The position numbers and the translations under genes are program-made. Below, one piece after another: positions 39,795-48,715 of a stretch of 64,000 bases of DNA. Where the stretch lies: NCBI RefSeq assembly GCF_016908325.1, contig NZ_JAFBDR010000009.1, forward strand, positions 105,397-169,396. The letters run 5' to 3'. How positions within the stretch are numbered: the stretch's first letter is position 1; each line of letters begins with the position of its first letter. Under the pieces are notes generated by a model. The model had not been told where the DNA came from. It did not search any database and saw only the letters and a program-made list of their open reading frames with translations. This DNA comes from Aquibacillus albus. Lineage in GTDB: Bacteria; Bacillota; Bacilli; Bacillales; Amphibacillaceae.

Positions 39795-39867
39795 GATTCC
39801 GTAGCTCAGCTGGGAGAGCGCCACCTTGACAGGGTGGAGGTCGTTGGTTCGAGCCCAATCGGAATCA
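39795..39867 (+). tRNA. tRNA-Val (anticodon GAC)
   Basis: Complete cloverleaf: acceptor GATTCCG (39795-39801) with CGGAATC (39860-39866), D arm GCTC/GAGC, anticodon stem CCACC/GGTGG around loop TTGACAG, T arm GTTGG-TTCGAGC-CCAAT, discriminator A. The 3' CCA is not encoded (TCC follows). Reads GUC and GUU codons. It is the likely integration site of the adjacent island. Confidence 0.95.
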
Positions 39868-39876
39868 TCCTATGTA

Positions 39877-39922
39877 GAGAGTCTGAATCCTTGTTGTATC
39901 AAGGGTTTCAGGCTCTTTCTCT
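39877..39922 (+). terminator. Terminator after tRNA-Val
   Basis: AGAGTCTGAATCCTTG (39878-39893) and CAAGGGTTTCAGGCTCTT (39900-39917) form a long stem, then TCTCTTTTTG. Confidence 0.82.
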
Positions 39923-39989
39923 TTTTGTGTTAATACTTTCTATGATTAAGCATTTTTTGAAATTGCACTAATCTTGCACCTTTAGTCTA

Positions 39990-41135
39990 CTAAAGAGGTG
40001 GCGAGTTCCTCTTCTTAAAAAGAGTCTCCTCAAACTTTTCTGCCGCACGTTCCTGTAAATCATCACTCACATGTGAATACAAGTCCAGTGTTATACCAAC
40101 ACGGCTATGACCTAATCGCTCCGATACGACTTTAGGATTTTCACCAATCTGCATTAAAATTGTTGCGTGTGTGTGCCTCAGATCGTGGAAGCTTAGTTTA
40201 GGAAGTTTGGCCTTTTCCATGTGCAAATAGAATTGTCGTAATAGGTTCCGTGGATCCATAGGTTTGCCATCATCTGTTGAAACAACCATATCATTATCTA
40301 CATAAGCGATTCCAAATTTGACTTGTAGTCCTTCCCGGTACTCCTTATGATTCATTAACATTTTGATTAGTTGTTTGGAAATGGATATTTGTCGTTTAGA
40401 CTTAGATGTTTTAGGTTCCTTAAAAGTAAGTCCTTTTTTGGAAATAAAACATAAACTTCTTTTAATGTTTATTTTCCCTTTGTCTAAATCAACATCTGAC
40501 CACTTTAGTCCAAGAATTTCCCCACGTCTCATTCCCGTATATATTGCTAAAACATAAGGAATCTTCGTATGGTGATTGTCTATGACCTTAATGAAGTGAT
40601 TCACTTGATCAACATTCCATACTTGTTTTTCTTTGTTTCTAACTTTGGGCGGGCTAGTGTCTTGGACAGGATTATTCTTTATTAAACGCCACTTAACAGC
40701 TTGTTGGAATGACTGGTTGAGAACATTGTGCATTTGACGAATGTAGGCTGGTGAATAACCATTATCAATTTTATCCGCATAAAAGGAGTCAATTTCAAAA
40801 GGACTTATTTCATTGAGCTTTCTATGATAGAAAGCTGGAATCAGGTGTTTATCGATTAAATACCATCTGGAAGTGGCAGTTGATTCCTCGACTGATCTTT
40901 TATATGAAGTATTGAACCACCGACTAATATAAACATTAAACTGTTCAGGACTTTCTTCAAAAAATGTTCCATCATTAACTTCTAACAAAATCCTTGTTGC
41001 TTCATTTTGAGCATCTTTTTTCGTTCGAAATCCACTCTTATATTTTTGTATTCTTTTACCTGTTTTCGGATTAATCCCAATATTAACCCGAAAGGACCAG
41101 GTTCCATCTGGATTCTTTTTATAAGAACCTCTCAT
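39990..41135 (-). CDS. int: Tyrosine integrase of a tRNA-Val island
   Basis: Site-specific recombinase, phage/ICE type. 381 residues in three parts: an N-terminal arm-binding domain (about 1-55, GSYKKNPDGTWSFRVNIG and FRTKKDAQNEA), a SAM-like core-binding domain (about 60-165), and a catalytic domain with Arg in YTGMRRGEILGLKW, HDLRHTHAT (His-x-x-Arg), and the nucleophile Tyr in SRVGITLDLYSHV. Its 3' end faces the tRNA 3' end 120 bases away, the usual arrangement for integration into the tRNA. Whether it still works with the right end outside the window is unknown. Confidence 0.93.
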   Translation of the reverse strand: MRGSYKKNPDGTWSFRVNIGINPKTGKRIQKYKSGFRTKKDAQNEATRILLEVNDGTFFEESPEQFNVYISRWFNTSYKRSVEESTATSRWYLIDKHLIPAFYHRKLNEISPFEIDSFYADKIDNGYSPAYIRQMHNVLNQSFQQAVKWRLIKNNPVQDTSPPKVRNKEKQVWNVDQVNHFIKVIDNHHTKIPYVLAIYTGMRRGEILGLKWSDVDLDKGKINIKRSLCFISKKGLTFKEPKTSKSKRQISISKQLIKMLMNHKEYREGLQVKFGIAYVDNDMVVSTDDGKPMDPRNLLRQFYLHMEKAKLPKLSFHDLRHTHATILMQIGENPKVVSERLGHSRVGITLDLYSHVSDDLQERAAEKFEETLFKKRNSPPL

Positions 41136-41511
41136 TTTACTTACGTCCTTTCCATGTTTTTATCTGAACGCAAGCATGTGGTCATTAGTATTATTGACAC
41201 ATGCAGGGTTTTTAAAAGTTAATATCTGGTGACATGTAACTGGGTTGGTTCTCCCTTTTCCAGTAGTCCCTTAATGGACTTTCTTGGTTATCGGCAGAAT
41301 ACATGTACTTTCGAAGGGGTAATTTATGGGAATTTCCTTGAGTTTGTATCGTGAAGTGTCACAACTTAAATTTAACGAGGTAGTTTAATATAAAATTATT
41401 GTTGGATTATTATAAAACAAGAAGAAGTTGTGGGAAAAAATAACAAAAATTTTGATTTATGCTAAAATATTATATGAAGAAATTTAATTATTTGAAAGGG
41501 TAGAAAAATAG
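41136..41511 (+). other. Intergenic region int to HEPN-like gene
   Basis: 376 bases with no gene. It is AT-rich, with no convincing promoter pair or repeat for either divergent gene; an excisionase gene, often next to int, is absent here. Confidence 0.4.
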
Positions 41512-42501
41512 ATGAATATAGGAAACGTACATCAACTCAAAGCAGAAATTGAAAAACAAATAATAGTTTCTAAGCATGATGTCATATTAGCTAAGGAGTT
41601 CTTGTTAACTAACCAAGATAATAAGATAAATGTACTAGAGTTGATGAAAACATTTGTACAGAATCAAAATATACAAGAGCCCACTAAATTTTTGCTTGAA
41701 GAAAATGAGAAGGAAAATATTAAGGTGTCTGCCCGTTATATTTCAATACACCTAGCTTATTGTGAAGCAGTTTGGTCATTAATTGGGTCAAACTCTTTTA
41801 TCATTGAAAACACTGATTCAAAAAATTATAGCCCCCTTTCTCTTGGTGTTAAAATACATTACTATAGCGAGTTTCAATCGAATACACTAGAATTTGACGA
41901 ATTAAAAATTCGACTACCTTTTTTTATACACAGAGCTTTTTCTATGAGGCAGTCGTCAAAAGAAACATATTTATTTACTGAACCAGACTTAACAGTATTT
42001 AAGGATTTTCCAAATGTGGATGAGGAGATGAAAGAAGCATTTAGAGATTCTTTAAAATGTTTTAATAATGATTTATATCGTCCAGCAATAGTAATGGCTG
42101 TAACCGCATTGGAAGGAGCTTGGATACAATTAGGCCTTGTGTTATATGAACTAGCAAAAGAGAAATTCGGCTTCGATCAAACGAAATATGAAAGTAAAAT
42201 TGATTATTTAAAAGGTGTAACTCCAATTACAAGGAAAGTTGAAGATATAAATAAATTTTATAGTGATTACACACATTGGTTTAAAGATATATCTGACAAA
42301 ACGGAAATTAATTATAAACACTTGAATAAATTCAAGGAATGGTCGAATACTGTTCTAGGAAACAGAAACTCAGTTCATTATGGAGTAGAGCCTATTACGG
42401 AATTAAAATATGAAGCAGTATATGCTCAATTATTGAGTTTCAAGAGGTACATTTTTGATTTAAGTAAGCTATTCCAAAGTGCAAAAGACGAGTTATTGTA
42501 A
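41512..42501 (+). CDS. HEPN-like domain protein, unknown function
   Basis: 329 residues. The C-terminal half is helical and contains DLYRPAIVMAVTALEGAWIQLG and, near residue 283, GNRNSVHYGVEP, which resemble the first helix and the R-N-x-x-H loop of HEPN domains. The R-to-H spacing is one shorter than the common RNxxxH, so ribonuclease activity is uncertain. The N-terminal half (1-150) is also mainly helical with no known motif. It stands alone in the island; AAAGGG lies twelve bases before the start. HEPN proteins are frequent in defence and toxin systems; that role here is inference. Confidence 0.6.
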   Translation: MNIGNVHQLKAEIEKQIIVSKHDVILAKEFLLTNQDNKINVLELMKTFVQNQNIQEPTKFLLEENEKENIKVSARYISIHLAYCEAVWSLIGSNSFIIENTDSKNYSPLSLGVKIHYYSEFQSNTLEFDELKIRLPFFIHRAFSMRQSSKETYLFTEPDLTVFKDFPNVDEEMKEAFRDSLKCFNNDLYRPAIVMAVTALEGAWIQLGLVLYELAKEKFGFDQTKYESKIDYLKGVTPITRKVEDINKFYSDYTHWFKDISDKTEINYKHLNKFKEWSNTVLGNRNSVHYGVEPITELKYEAVYAQLLSFKRYIFDLSKLFQSAKDELL

Positions 42502-42853
42502 AAGACACTCGTTGCTTATAAAAAAATAGGAGATCAGCCAACATTATTATATACTGTAACTTCACATTTTATATATATGATTACGTTAGGTTTCAGAAGG
42601 AGTTTGCGAGAGAATTCACTTAAATTAACTGGTTCTTTTCTCTCTAAAATCTTCAACAATCGTGCGTAATACTTTATATGAACCACAATACCTCTTATGA
42701 TGCAATATTATACTAAAACACGCTTCAAGATATGTAAGGTGAAATTTTTTTAATAGAAGAAAGGTGCAAAAAGAAAAGGAAAAGATTATTAAATTTAGTA
42801 TTAATATTAAGATGAAAAAAAGTTGAATATTTCCTGGCGTAGAGGTGAAGAAA
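42502..42853 (+). other. Intergenic region before the zinc-repeat HNH gene
   Basis: 352 bases, very AT-rich, many stops in all frames. No tRNA, clear repeat or strong promoter seen. Confidence 0.4.
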
Positions 42854-45007
42854 GTGGCTGGTAAGACTATATTTACTTTAAAACAAATTAAAGAAGAGTT
42901 TGAAAAATATGGATTTGAGTTAGTAGAAAAAGACTATAAAAATATACATACCCTAATGAGGTTTGTATGTCCAAAGCATTCAAAATATGAGACTAAGACT
43001 ACATTTAACTATTTGAGAAAGAAGAATGGTAAAGTTTGTCCTTTTTGCAACAGAAGTAAATTATGTATAGAAGACATTAGATCAGAGTTTGCAAAAAGAG
43101 GTTATACGTTGTTAGAAACTGAATATAAAGGTGCTAAACAAAAGTTAAAATACCGATGTCCTAAACATCCTAATAAAGATTTAAGTATAACTTTTGGTAA
43201 TTTTAAGTCAGGGAAAAAGGGATGTCCTTATTGTAGTAATAATGTAAAATACACAATTGATGAGGCAAAGGAGGCCTTTTACAATGTAGGCCTAGAACTA
43301 TTAGAAAGTAAATATTTTGATGTATTCACAAAAATGAAATGTAGATGTCCTAAACACCCAGGCAAAGATATTAAAAAAACTTTAAAATCTATATTAAATG
43401 GCTCTGGGTGTCCATATTGTTTAGAAAAAGGTAGGAAGCCGACTGCTAATTATGAAGAAGTAAAAGAACTCTTTAAAAGTAAAGGATTAATTTTGATGGA
43501 GGAAACTTATAAAAGTTCAACACAAAAATTAAGATACAAATGCCCTAAACATCCCGATAAAGAATTATACAAAAAGTATTCAGAATTAAAGACACAAACC
43601 TTTGGATGTCCATATTGTGGGAATTCGGCTAAATTAGAATTTGACTTTGTTAAAGAAGAGTTTGAAAAAAAAGGTTTTGAGTTAATAGATATTAATTACA
43701 TAAATCGAAATACAGTAATGGATATAAAGTGCAAGAAACACCCAGATAAAAATATTAAAGCTTCATATGACATGTTAACAAAAAATTATGCTTGCCCATA
43801 CTGTAATGGCTATGTAGATATAGAAGATATTAAAATTGCTTTTTTAGAGAGAGGATTAGTATTACTAGAAACTGAATATAAAGATTCAGCTACTTCAATG
43901 AAATATTATTGCATACACCATCCTGAAAAATTTCAATACAAGTCATGGAATAACTTTAAAGCGGGTAAAGGTTGCTATTATTGTAGTAACAGTAGAAAGC
44001 TAGAATACAATGAAGTGAAAACGATGTTTCAAAAATCAGGATATATTCTAAAAGAAAAAAAGTATATCAATTCGACAACCCCCATGCTATTTACTTGCTC
44101 GATGCACCCCGAAAAGCAAACATATACTACACTTCAAAACTTTAATGCTGGGTTACTCAAGGGATATAGTCCTTGTCAATATTGTAATGGAAAAGTTGAT
44201 TATGAAGATGTAGTCAAAGAATTTGAAAAAGAAGGATATGAGTTATTGGAGGAAGAATATCATAATGCGACTTATCCGATGAAGTATCTTTGCATGAAAC
44301 ATAATGATAAAGTTCAACTAAAAACTTGGTCTGATTTTAATAAAGGTAGTAGGTGTATATATTGTAGAATCGAAGCAAGAAAAGGTTCAGGGGCAGCGAT
44401 GTGGAAAGGCGGAATTACAAGTTTAAGTAAATATTTAAGATCATTAATAAATGAATGGAAAGAATCTACTCTCAAAAAATATGAATACAAATGTTTTATC
44501 ACTGGAAGATGTGAATCAGAATTAGAAATACACCATTCTAAACCATTCCACAAAATTAGAGATGAAATTCTTACAGAACTTAAAATCCCCATATATAGAA
44601 CCGTAGGTGAGTACACTGATGACGAATTGTACCAAATAGAAAAAATATTAATTGAAAAACATGAAAAATATGAGGGGGTACCTCTTAAGAAAGAACTACA
44701 TAAACTTTTTCATAGAATTTACACCTATAATGTGAAGGAAAAGGATTTACATGAATTTAAAGATAGATATTTAAAAGGAGAATTTCAAAGTGGTTTTAAA
44801 CAAGAAATGAGAACTAGGAGCTTTAAGCCTAATCCTTGGACTAAAGATGAGGATTGTATTCTTCTAGAAAGAGTATCATATTATAAAGAACAACAAAGAC
44901 CAAAAAAGTGGGGGTTTCAATCAGCAGCTAAAACTTTAGATAGACATTGGACTGCATGTAAAAAAAGATACTATGCAATAAGGAAGAATAAGGGTGATCA
45001 AGTTTAG
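42854..45007 (+). CDS. Eight-fold zinc-finger repeat protein with HNH nuclease motif
   Basis: 717 residues; GTG at 42854 is preferred because AGAGGTG lies six bases upstream. Residues about 5-530 are eight tandem repeats of 60-70 residues. Each reads roughly F-x-x-x-G-[YF]-x-L-L-E-x-x-Y, then C-P-K-H-P-x-K, then G-C-P-Y-C, giving a CxxH...CxxC zinc site (C-x-x-H and C-x-x-C in all eight, with K/P positions drifting in the later ones). After them come CFITGRCESELEIHHSKPFHKI (about 547-568, HNH-like, His-His core) and a C-terminal Myb/SANT-like PWTKDEDCILLERV...WTACKKRYYAI segment (about 663-708). Looks like a free-standing homing-type or defence nuclease. Not Cas9/IscB: no RuvC or bridge helix seen. 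Confidence 0.72.
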   Translation: MAGKTIFTLKQIKEEFEKYGFELVEKDYKNIHTLMRFVCPKHSKYETKTTFNYLRKKNGKVCPFCNRSKLCIEDIRSEFAKRGYTLLETEYKGAKQKLKYRCPKHPNKDLSITFGNFKSGKKGCPYCSNNVKYTIDEAKEAFYNVGLELLESKYFDVFTKMKCRCPKHPGKDIKKTLKSILNGSGCPYCLEKGRKPTANYEEVKELFKSKGLILMEETYKSSTQKLRYKCPKHPDKELYKKYSELKTQTFGCPYCGNSAKLEFDFVKEEFEKKGFELIDINYINRNTVMDIKCKKHPDKNIKASYDMLTKNYACPYCNGYVDIEDIKIAFLERGLVLLETEYKDSATSMKYYCIHHPEKFQYKSWNNFKAGKGCYYCSNSRKLEYNEVKTMFQKSGYILKEKKYINSTTPMLFTCSMHPEKQTYTTLQNFNAGLLKGYSPCQYCNGKVDYEDVVKEFEKEGYELLEEEYHNATYPMKYLCMKHNDKVQLKTWSDFNKGSRCIYCRIEARKGSGAAMWKGGITSLSKYLRSLINEWKESTLKKYEYKCFITGRCESELEIHHSKPFHKIRDEILTELKIPIYRTVGEYTDDELYQIEKILIEKHEKYEGVPLKKELHKLFHRIYTYNVKEKDLHEFKDRYLKGEFQSGFKQEMRTRSFKPNPWTKDEDCILLERVSYYKEQQRPKKWGFQSAAKTLDRHWTACKKRYYAIRKNKGDQV

Positions 45008-45094
45008 GTTTAAGTTAAAAAGAATTTTGGGTTGGAAAAAATAGCAATAGCAAAAATGATTTTTATTTAGTAGTACCTAAACTATTTTGTATGG

Positions 45095-45285
45095 AGGCAG
45101 TAAGTTGTTAGGAAGTTTTATACTGTGTGGCGGGCATGATAGCATCGAATGTGAGAGCCAATATCCCTTAATACTGGTGGCTTGGCTCGTGGATCATGCC
45201 CGCAGAGGCTCAGTGTCAAACCGACTACGATTCTATCTTTTGAATTAGCACCCAACACTAAATAGCGAAGAGCCTAACTTGTTAA
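45095..45285 (+). ncRNA. Candidate structured RNA downstream of the HNH gene
   Basis: A stretch of strong nested pairing with no open frame: GCGGGCATGAT (45130-45140) with ATCATGCCCGC (45193-45203), 11 perfect pairs; inside it GAGCCAA (45155-45161) with TTGGCTC (45182-45188); next AGGCTC (45206-45211) with GAGCCT (45270-45275) and AGTGT (45212-45216) with ACACT (45255-45259). GTTAGG (45107-45112) could alternatively pair with CCTAAC (45273-45278), competing with the second helix. It is more GC-rich than its surroundings. Strand is assigned by the neighbouring gene only; no known RNA family is recognised and no clear promoter was found. Confidence 0.5.
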
Positions 45286-45330
45286 ATATTTTATTATTAA
45301 CTAAGATACTAGCGTAATGATAAGTAGTGT

Positions 45331-45540
45331 ATAATCTTTCGGTTTTCTGGGAAGTATTGAAATATGTAGTTCGGTTATAATAGAAGAACGCCATCGTGTT
45401 CTACAGTTATAACCGAAAATATTAGCTCACTTTTCACTGATATCAAGGGGTTTGCGTTTCTTCAGATTAACTATAACCAAATTCGTTAACGCTTTGTTCG
45501 GTAATATACGAAACTACTAATAGTTACATTCGGTTATTTA
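45331..45540. repeat. Cluster of TTCGGTTAT direct and inverted repeats
   Basis: TTCGGTTATAA (45370-45380) and TTATAACCGAA (45407-45417) are perfect inverted repeats around an inner AGAAC/GTTCT stem. Further partial copies: TTTCGGTTTT (45337), TATAACCAAA (45472), TTCGGTAATATACGAA (45497-45512, itself near-palindromic) and TTCGGTTAT (45529-45537). It lies directly beyond the 3' end of the serine recombinase operon, as expected for a recombinase binding or attachment region; that role is inference. Confidence 0.5.
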
Positions 45541-45558
45541 AGAACAAGGTTAATTGGC

Positions 45559-45595
45559 CAAAAAGATATTACCCTCAATTAGATGAGGGCAATAT
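45559..45595 (-). terminator. Terminator of the serine recombinase operon
   Basis: ATATTGCCCTCA and TGAGGGTAATAT arms (45566-45595) on the minus strand, then CTTTTTGG, about 15 bases past the last stop. Confidence 0.8.
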
Positions 45596-45609
45596 TTTAT
45601 AACATTGAT

Positions 45610-47115
45610 TTACGACATGGCCGGAATATCTATGTCAGTGAAAGGACAAAGGTCATACTCAACGTAAATATTATGCTCTTGTTCGAAATCGATTTTTATC
45701 TGCTTAAAAAATAGAAGCATGATAGTTCTTATTTCTGGATTAGTGAAAGATTGAATGTTTGTCTCAAGTAATTGATTCATTAGTTCATCAAAATTTGGAT
45801 CTGATGTAATCGCATCAATGTTTTCCAAGGCATTTGTAAAACGTGTTTGTTGGTCGATTAACATGGTCTTAGCGGTGTTTAAGACAAAATCCCACTGATG
45901 ACCATTAGTAGAGTTACTTTCTGCTAGATACTTTTCACTAGTTTCAATATGCCTAATTTGTTCTTTTACATGATTCAACTGGGTTGTTAATGTTTTTGTC
46001 CTTTGACTTAGCATTTTCTTTCCATCGTCTTTCATGGTAGCTAGTTTCATGTCCCATTTAGAGTACAAATCGTTGAGAATTGTATCTTGTAAACTAGTTG
46101 CCTCAATTTTCGATTTGCAAGATGGGCAGCGATATACCCAGTACTTTTTCTTAGACTTTGAAGGAGTATAATCCTTAGACTGTAGAGCAACATTGCAACT
46201 ATTACAATAGAGTAAATTACGAATCAAAAACGGAGTATTGTTATTCTTCCCCTGACGTTTATGAAGTTCTATAACTTGGTGAGCCAAATACCATAAAGTG
46301 GCCGAAATAATCTCTTCATGATGGTTTTGTAGCAAGTCGTACTCACCTCTTTGTTTCCGGCGGGAAGTATTCCGACTAACGGCTATATTCCAACTTAGAT
46401 GTCCTAAATAAAATTGATTATTTAGAATATAATCTATTGTTTTACCGGTCCACTTTTTACCTTTGGGAGAAGGGATTTCCACATCGTTTAAATGATTTGC
46501 AATTATATCTTCAGCATGACCATATGCTGCTAGAGAGAATATATATCTAACTATTTGAGCATTTCGGTCAGGGGTGATTTCACCATCTTCATCATAAGAA
46601 TAGCCAAAGGGAATCTTGGAACCTGGACGTTTTCCTTCTTTTAATAACGTTTTTTGTGCATCCTTTGCTCTCATAGATTTTTTTATAGATTCTTCAGCTG
46701 CATTTGCTAGTTTAAGGGTGGTCAAAAGGTCGTAAGGATCCCATTCCCCGATATATTCAGTTGAGAAAAATTTTACATATGGTTTTTCAAACTTAATAGG
46801 TCTATAGATATATAGGGTAAAGTCATCAAATTGACGGGTTATACGACTTTCATCATAAAAAAATACTGCTTCTATTCCCAGCGTGTCATCAAGAACCTTA
46901 GTTAGTAGTTCTTGCATTCCTGATCTTTGCTTTACGTTCTTATGATAAGAGCTCTCAGCATCTTCTTTTATAATTTCGATTAATTCATAACCCTCCATAC
47001 GTGCTCTAGTTAATATTTCTTGTTCTTGTATTTCAAAAGATAAATTTTCCTTTTGATTGAGAGATGATCTTCTAACAATCCCAATTGCACGAGGCATATT
47101 AGTTTTATTGTCCAA
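45610..47115 (-). CDS. Large serine recombinase A
   Basis: 501 residues; TTG start at 47115 behind GGAAGGTGA. Resolvase domain 1-150 with catalytic Ser in IGIVRRSSLNQKEN (about residue 18) and the ESRITRQFDD arginine block; Recombinase domain about 160-270 (PGSKIPFGYSYDEDGEI, ILNNQFYLGHLSWN); a zinc ribbon near 303-340 (YCNSCNVAL and RCPSCKSKI); then a coiled coil (about 365-440). Overlaps the upstream recombinase gene by 11 bases. Paired large serine recombinases are known from SCC (CcrA/CcrB) and some ICEs; partner dependence is likely. Confidence 0.9.
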   Translation of the reverse strand: MDNKTNMPRAIGIVRRSSLNQKENLSFEIQEQEILTRARMEGYELIEIIKEDAESSYHKNVKQRSGMQELLTKVLDDTLGIEAVFFYDESRITRQFDDFTLYIYRPIKFEKPYVKFFSTEYIGEWDPYDLLTTLKLANAAEESIKKSMRAKDAQKTLLKEGKRPGSKIPFGYSYDEDGEITPDRNAQIVRYIFSLAAYGHAEDIIANHLNDVEIPSPKGKKWTGKTIDYILNNQFYLGHLSWNIAVSRNTSRRKQRGEYDLLQNHHEEIISATLWYLAHQVIELHKRQGKNNNTPFLIRNLLYCNSCNVALQSKDYTPSKSKKKYWVYRCPSCKSKIEATSLQDTILNDLYSKWDMKLATMKDDGKKMLSQRTKTLTTQLNHVKEQIRHIETSEKYLAESNSTNGHQWDFVLNTAKTMLIDQQTRFTNALENIDAITSDPNFDELMNQLLETNIQSFTNPEIRTIMLLFFKQIKIDFEQEHNIYVEYDLCPFTDIDIPAMS

Positions 47116-48514
47116 TTAAATCACCTTCCATTTCATAAAATTCGTCTAAATACATATTGATTGATACAAAATCGTTATCAATAAAAACTTCGGAAATGAG
47201 TAGATTAGCAATTTCGGAAAAATTAAGATCATCTTTTGATTCGTTTATTTCCTCTTTAATATAAGCAACAACGATTTCAAATTCTTGTTTTAAGGTTTCT
47301 AAGTTGGATACCGTATCATGGAAATTCAGTTGTTGTTGTTTCATTTCAAGCAGTTCATCGAAAATTGCTTTTAGCTTCTGACCAGTTTTCCCTGGTGTAA
47401 AATTCAAGGATACGTCCAGGCTTTTATTTTCTATTTTGGATTGAAGAGATTCAATTTTACTTTGAAAATCCTTTATTCTTTTGGATAGAACAATATTTGA
47501 AATACCCTTTAATTTTTTTGCGGACAAGTTCATAAGTGCTTGTTTGATAGCAGTTTTAATATAGTCATCCAAATCAGATACACTTATAGTATTATTCCGA
47601 TGTTTACTGCAGTAATAATTCCCAGGGTAGCCCTGTTCCCCTTTTTTTAGTTTCATTTCGCTTGAACAGAGTTTACACACTGGAGTAATTAATGCTTCTT
47701 TTGATTCTTGCTTTAATCCAATTTTATATTCTTTTTCAAATGAATTTAACTTGGATTGAACTTTTTTATATAACTCAAGAGAAATGATAGGTTCAACATG
47801 TGATAAGCTTTGGAATGAACCATCATTATTTTGCAAATGTCCCGCAAAAAACGGTGTCTTTAAAATATCTATTATTCTACTGTCGCTTCTTTTTAATAAT
47901 GGTTTAAATTCACTGATTACGTTAAATAAATCGCTTATAGTACTAATTTTTGATGTCTCTTCAAATAATCTATTAATGGTTGGTTTTTGCTTCTTATTTG
48001 CTTTATACTGTCGTTTTCCACCATCCGTAGAAATCTTTGTGTAGCCAATGAGACTGGGGGGGAACCTTTTCCGACGGTCCTTTAACCGCGACTGGATTTT
48101 CTGTCCCTCGAGCTGTGAAAATAGCCCATAAAAAACTTCTGAAGTTAAGTTTTTAGAAAAATCAGGTGCATTGCTTGCAGAGAAAATTACTTCTATATTG
48201 AATTCTATAAAGTATTGAAATACATGTTTATATTCAAAGGAATCACGGGCAATTCGATCACGTTCATATGCAATGACTCGTTCAATTTTTCCATCCCGCA
48301 TTTTTTTCATCATTCTTCGTAGTGCAGGTCTGTCTTCAAACTGCACTTTAGTTGCTGATACATCAAAATCGGTAAAAAACTCAATGTTGTTACTTATATT
48401 CATCTTCTTTAAGACTTCGTTATTTGCAGTTTCTTGCATTTTTAGATCCTGGCCAGCCGAAGAAACCCGGGAATATACTGCAGTGATCTTATTCTGGGTT
48501 AATGGATTTTTCAC
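47105..48514 (-). CDS. Large serine recombinase B
   Basis: 469 residues; GTG start behind GGAGAAGGAC. Resolvase domain with catalytic Ser in VYSRVSSAGQDLKMQ (about residue 17-18) and AYERDRIARDSFEYKHVF; Recombinase region shorter than usual; a zinc ribbon near 283-305 (CKLCSSEM, then YYCSKH); coiled coil about 345-420 (FQSKIESLQSKIENKS). It differs clearly from recombinase A, so they are not recent duplicates. The start overlaps the 73-aa gene by 26 bases, so the operon is tightly coupled. Confidence 0.9.
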   Translation of the reverse strand: MKNPLTQNKITAVYSRVSSAGQDLKMQETANNEVLKKMNISNNIEFFTDFDVSATKVQFEDRPALRRMMKKMRDGKIERVIAYERDRIARDSFEYKHVFQYFIEFNIEVIFSASNAPDFSKNLTSEVFYGLFSQLEGQKIQSRLKDRRKRFPPSLIGYTKISTDGGKRQYKANKKQKPTINRLFEETSKISTISDLFNVISEFKPLLKRSDSRIIDILKTPFFAGHLQNNDGSFQSLSHVEPIISLELYKKVQSKLNSFEKEYKIGLKQESKEALITPVCKLCSSEMKLKKGEQGYPGNYYCSKHRNNTISVSDLDDYIKTAIKQALMNLSAKKLKGISNIVLSKRIKDFQSKIESLQSKIENKSLDVSLNFTPGKTGQKLKAIFDELLEMKQQQLNFHDTVSNLETLKQEFEIVVAYIKEEINESKDDLNFSEIANLLISEVFIDNDFVSINMYLDEFYEMEGDLIGQ

Positions 48515-48710
48515 TGTTGTCCTTCTCCTTTTCTATGATAATTTCATCAAATTCTTTCATAGAGTTTGATAATAATAGTCCCTGTATATAGGGGTCTGTT
48601 GTGATTTTGTCAATGATTATTTTTTCGATAAGACGATATAGCCACATTGTCGTTTCTAGTTTCTTATCGTCACTAATATTGACCTTAGCTATTTTTAGCT
48701 TTCTCTTCAT
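48489..48710 (-). CDS. Small protein at the head of the recombinase pair
   Basis: 73 residues with GGAGGTGAG five bases before the start. Charged and helical (VNISDDKKLETTMWLYRLIEKIIIDKI), no recognised domain. Its stop overlaps recombinase B by 26 bases. The ribosome site lies in a strong hairpin (48716-48748), suggesting translational control. A recombination directionality or regulatory role is possible but unsupported. Confidence 0.6.
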   Translation of the reverse strand: MKRKLKIAKVNISDDKKLETTMWLYRLIEKIIIDKITTDPYIQGLLLSNSMKEFDEIIIEKEKDNSEKSINPE

Positions 48711-48715
48711 ATTCT

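Noticed and set aside
41007..41222. Small plus-strand frame over the integrase start
   Set aside because: Antisense to the integrase 5' end, no ribosome site; shadow frame.
42854..45007. RNA-guided nuclease of the IscB/Cas9 type
   Set aside because: Only an HNH-like motif is present; no RuvC segments or arginine-rich bridge helix are visible.
45095..45285. Retron non-coding RNA or group I/II intron
   Set aside because: No reverse transcriptase is in the window and no intron-typical core or domain V sequence was recognised.
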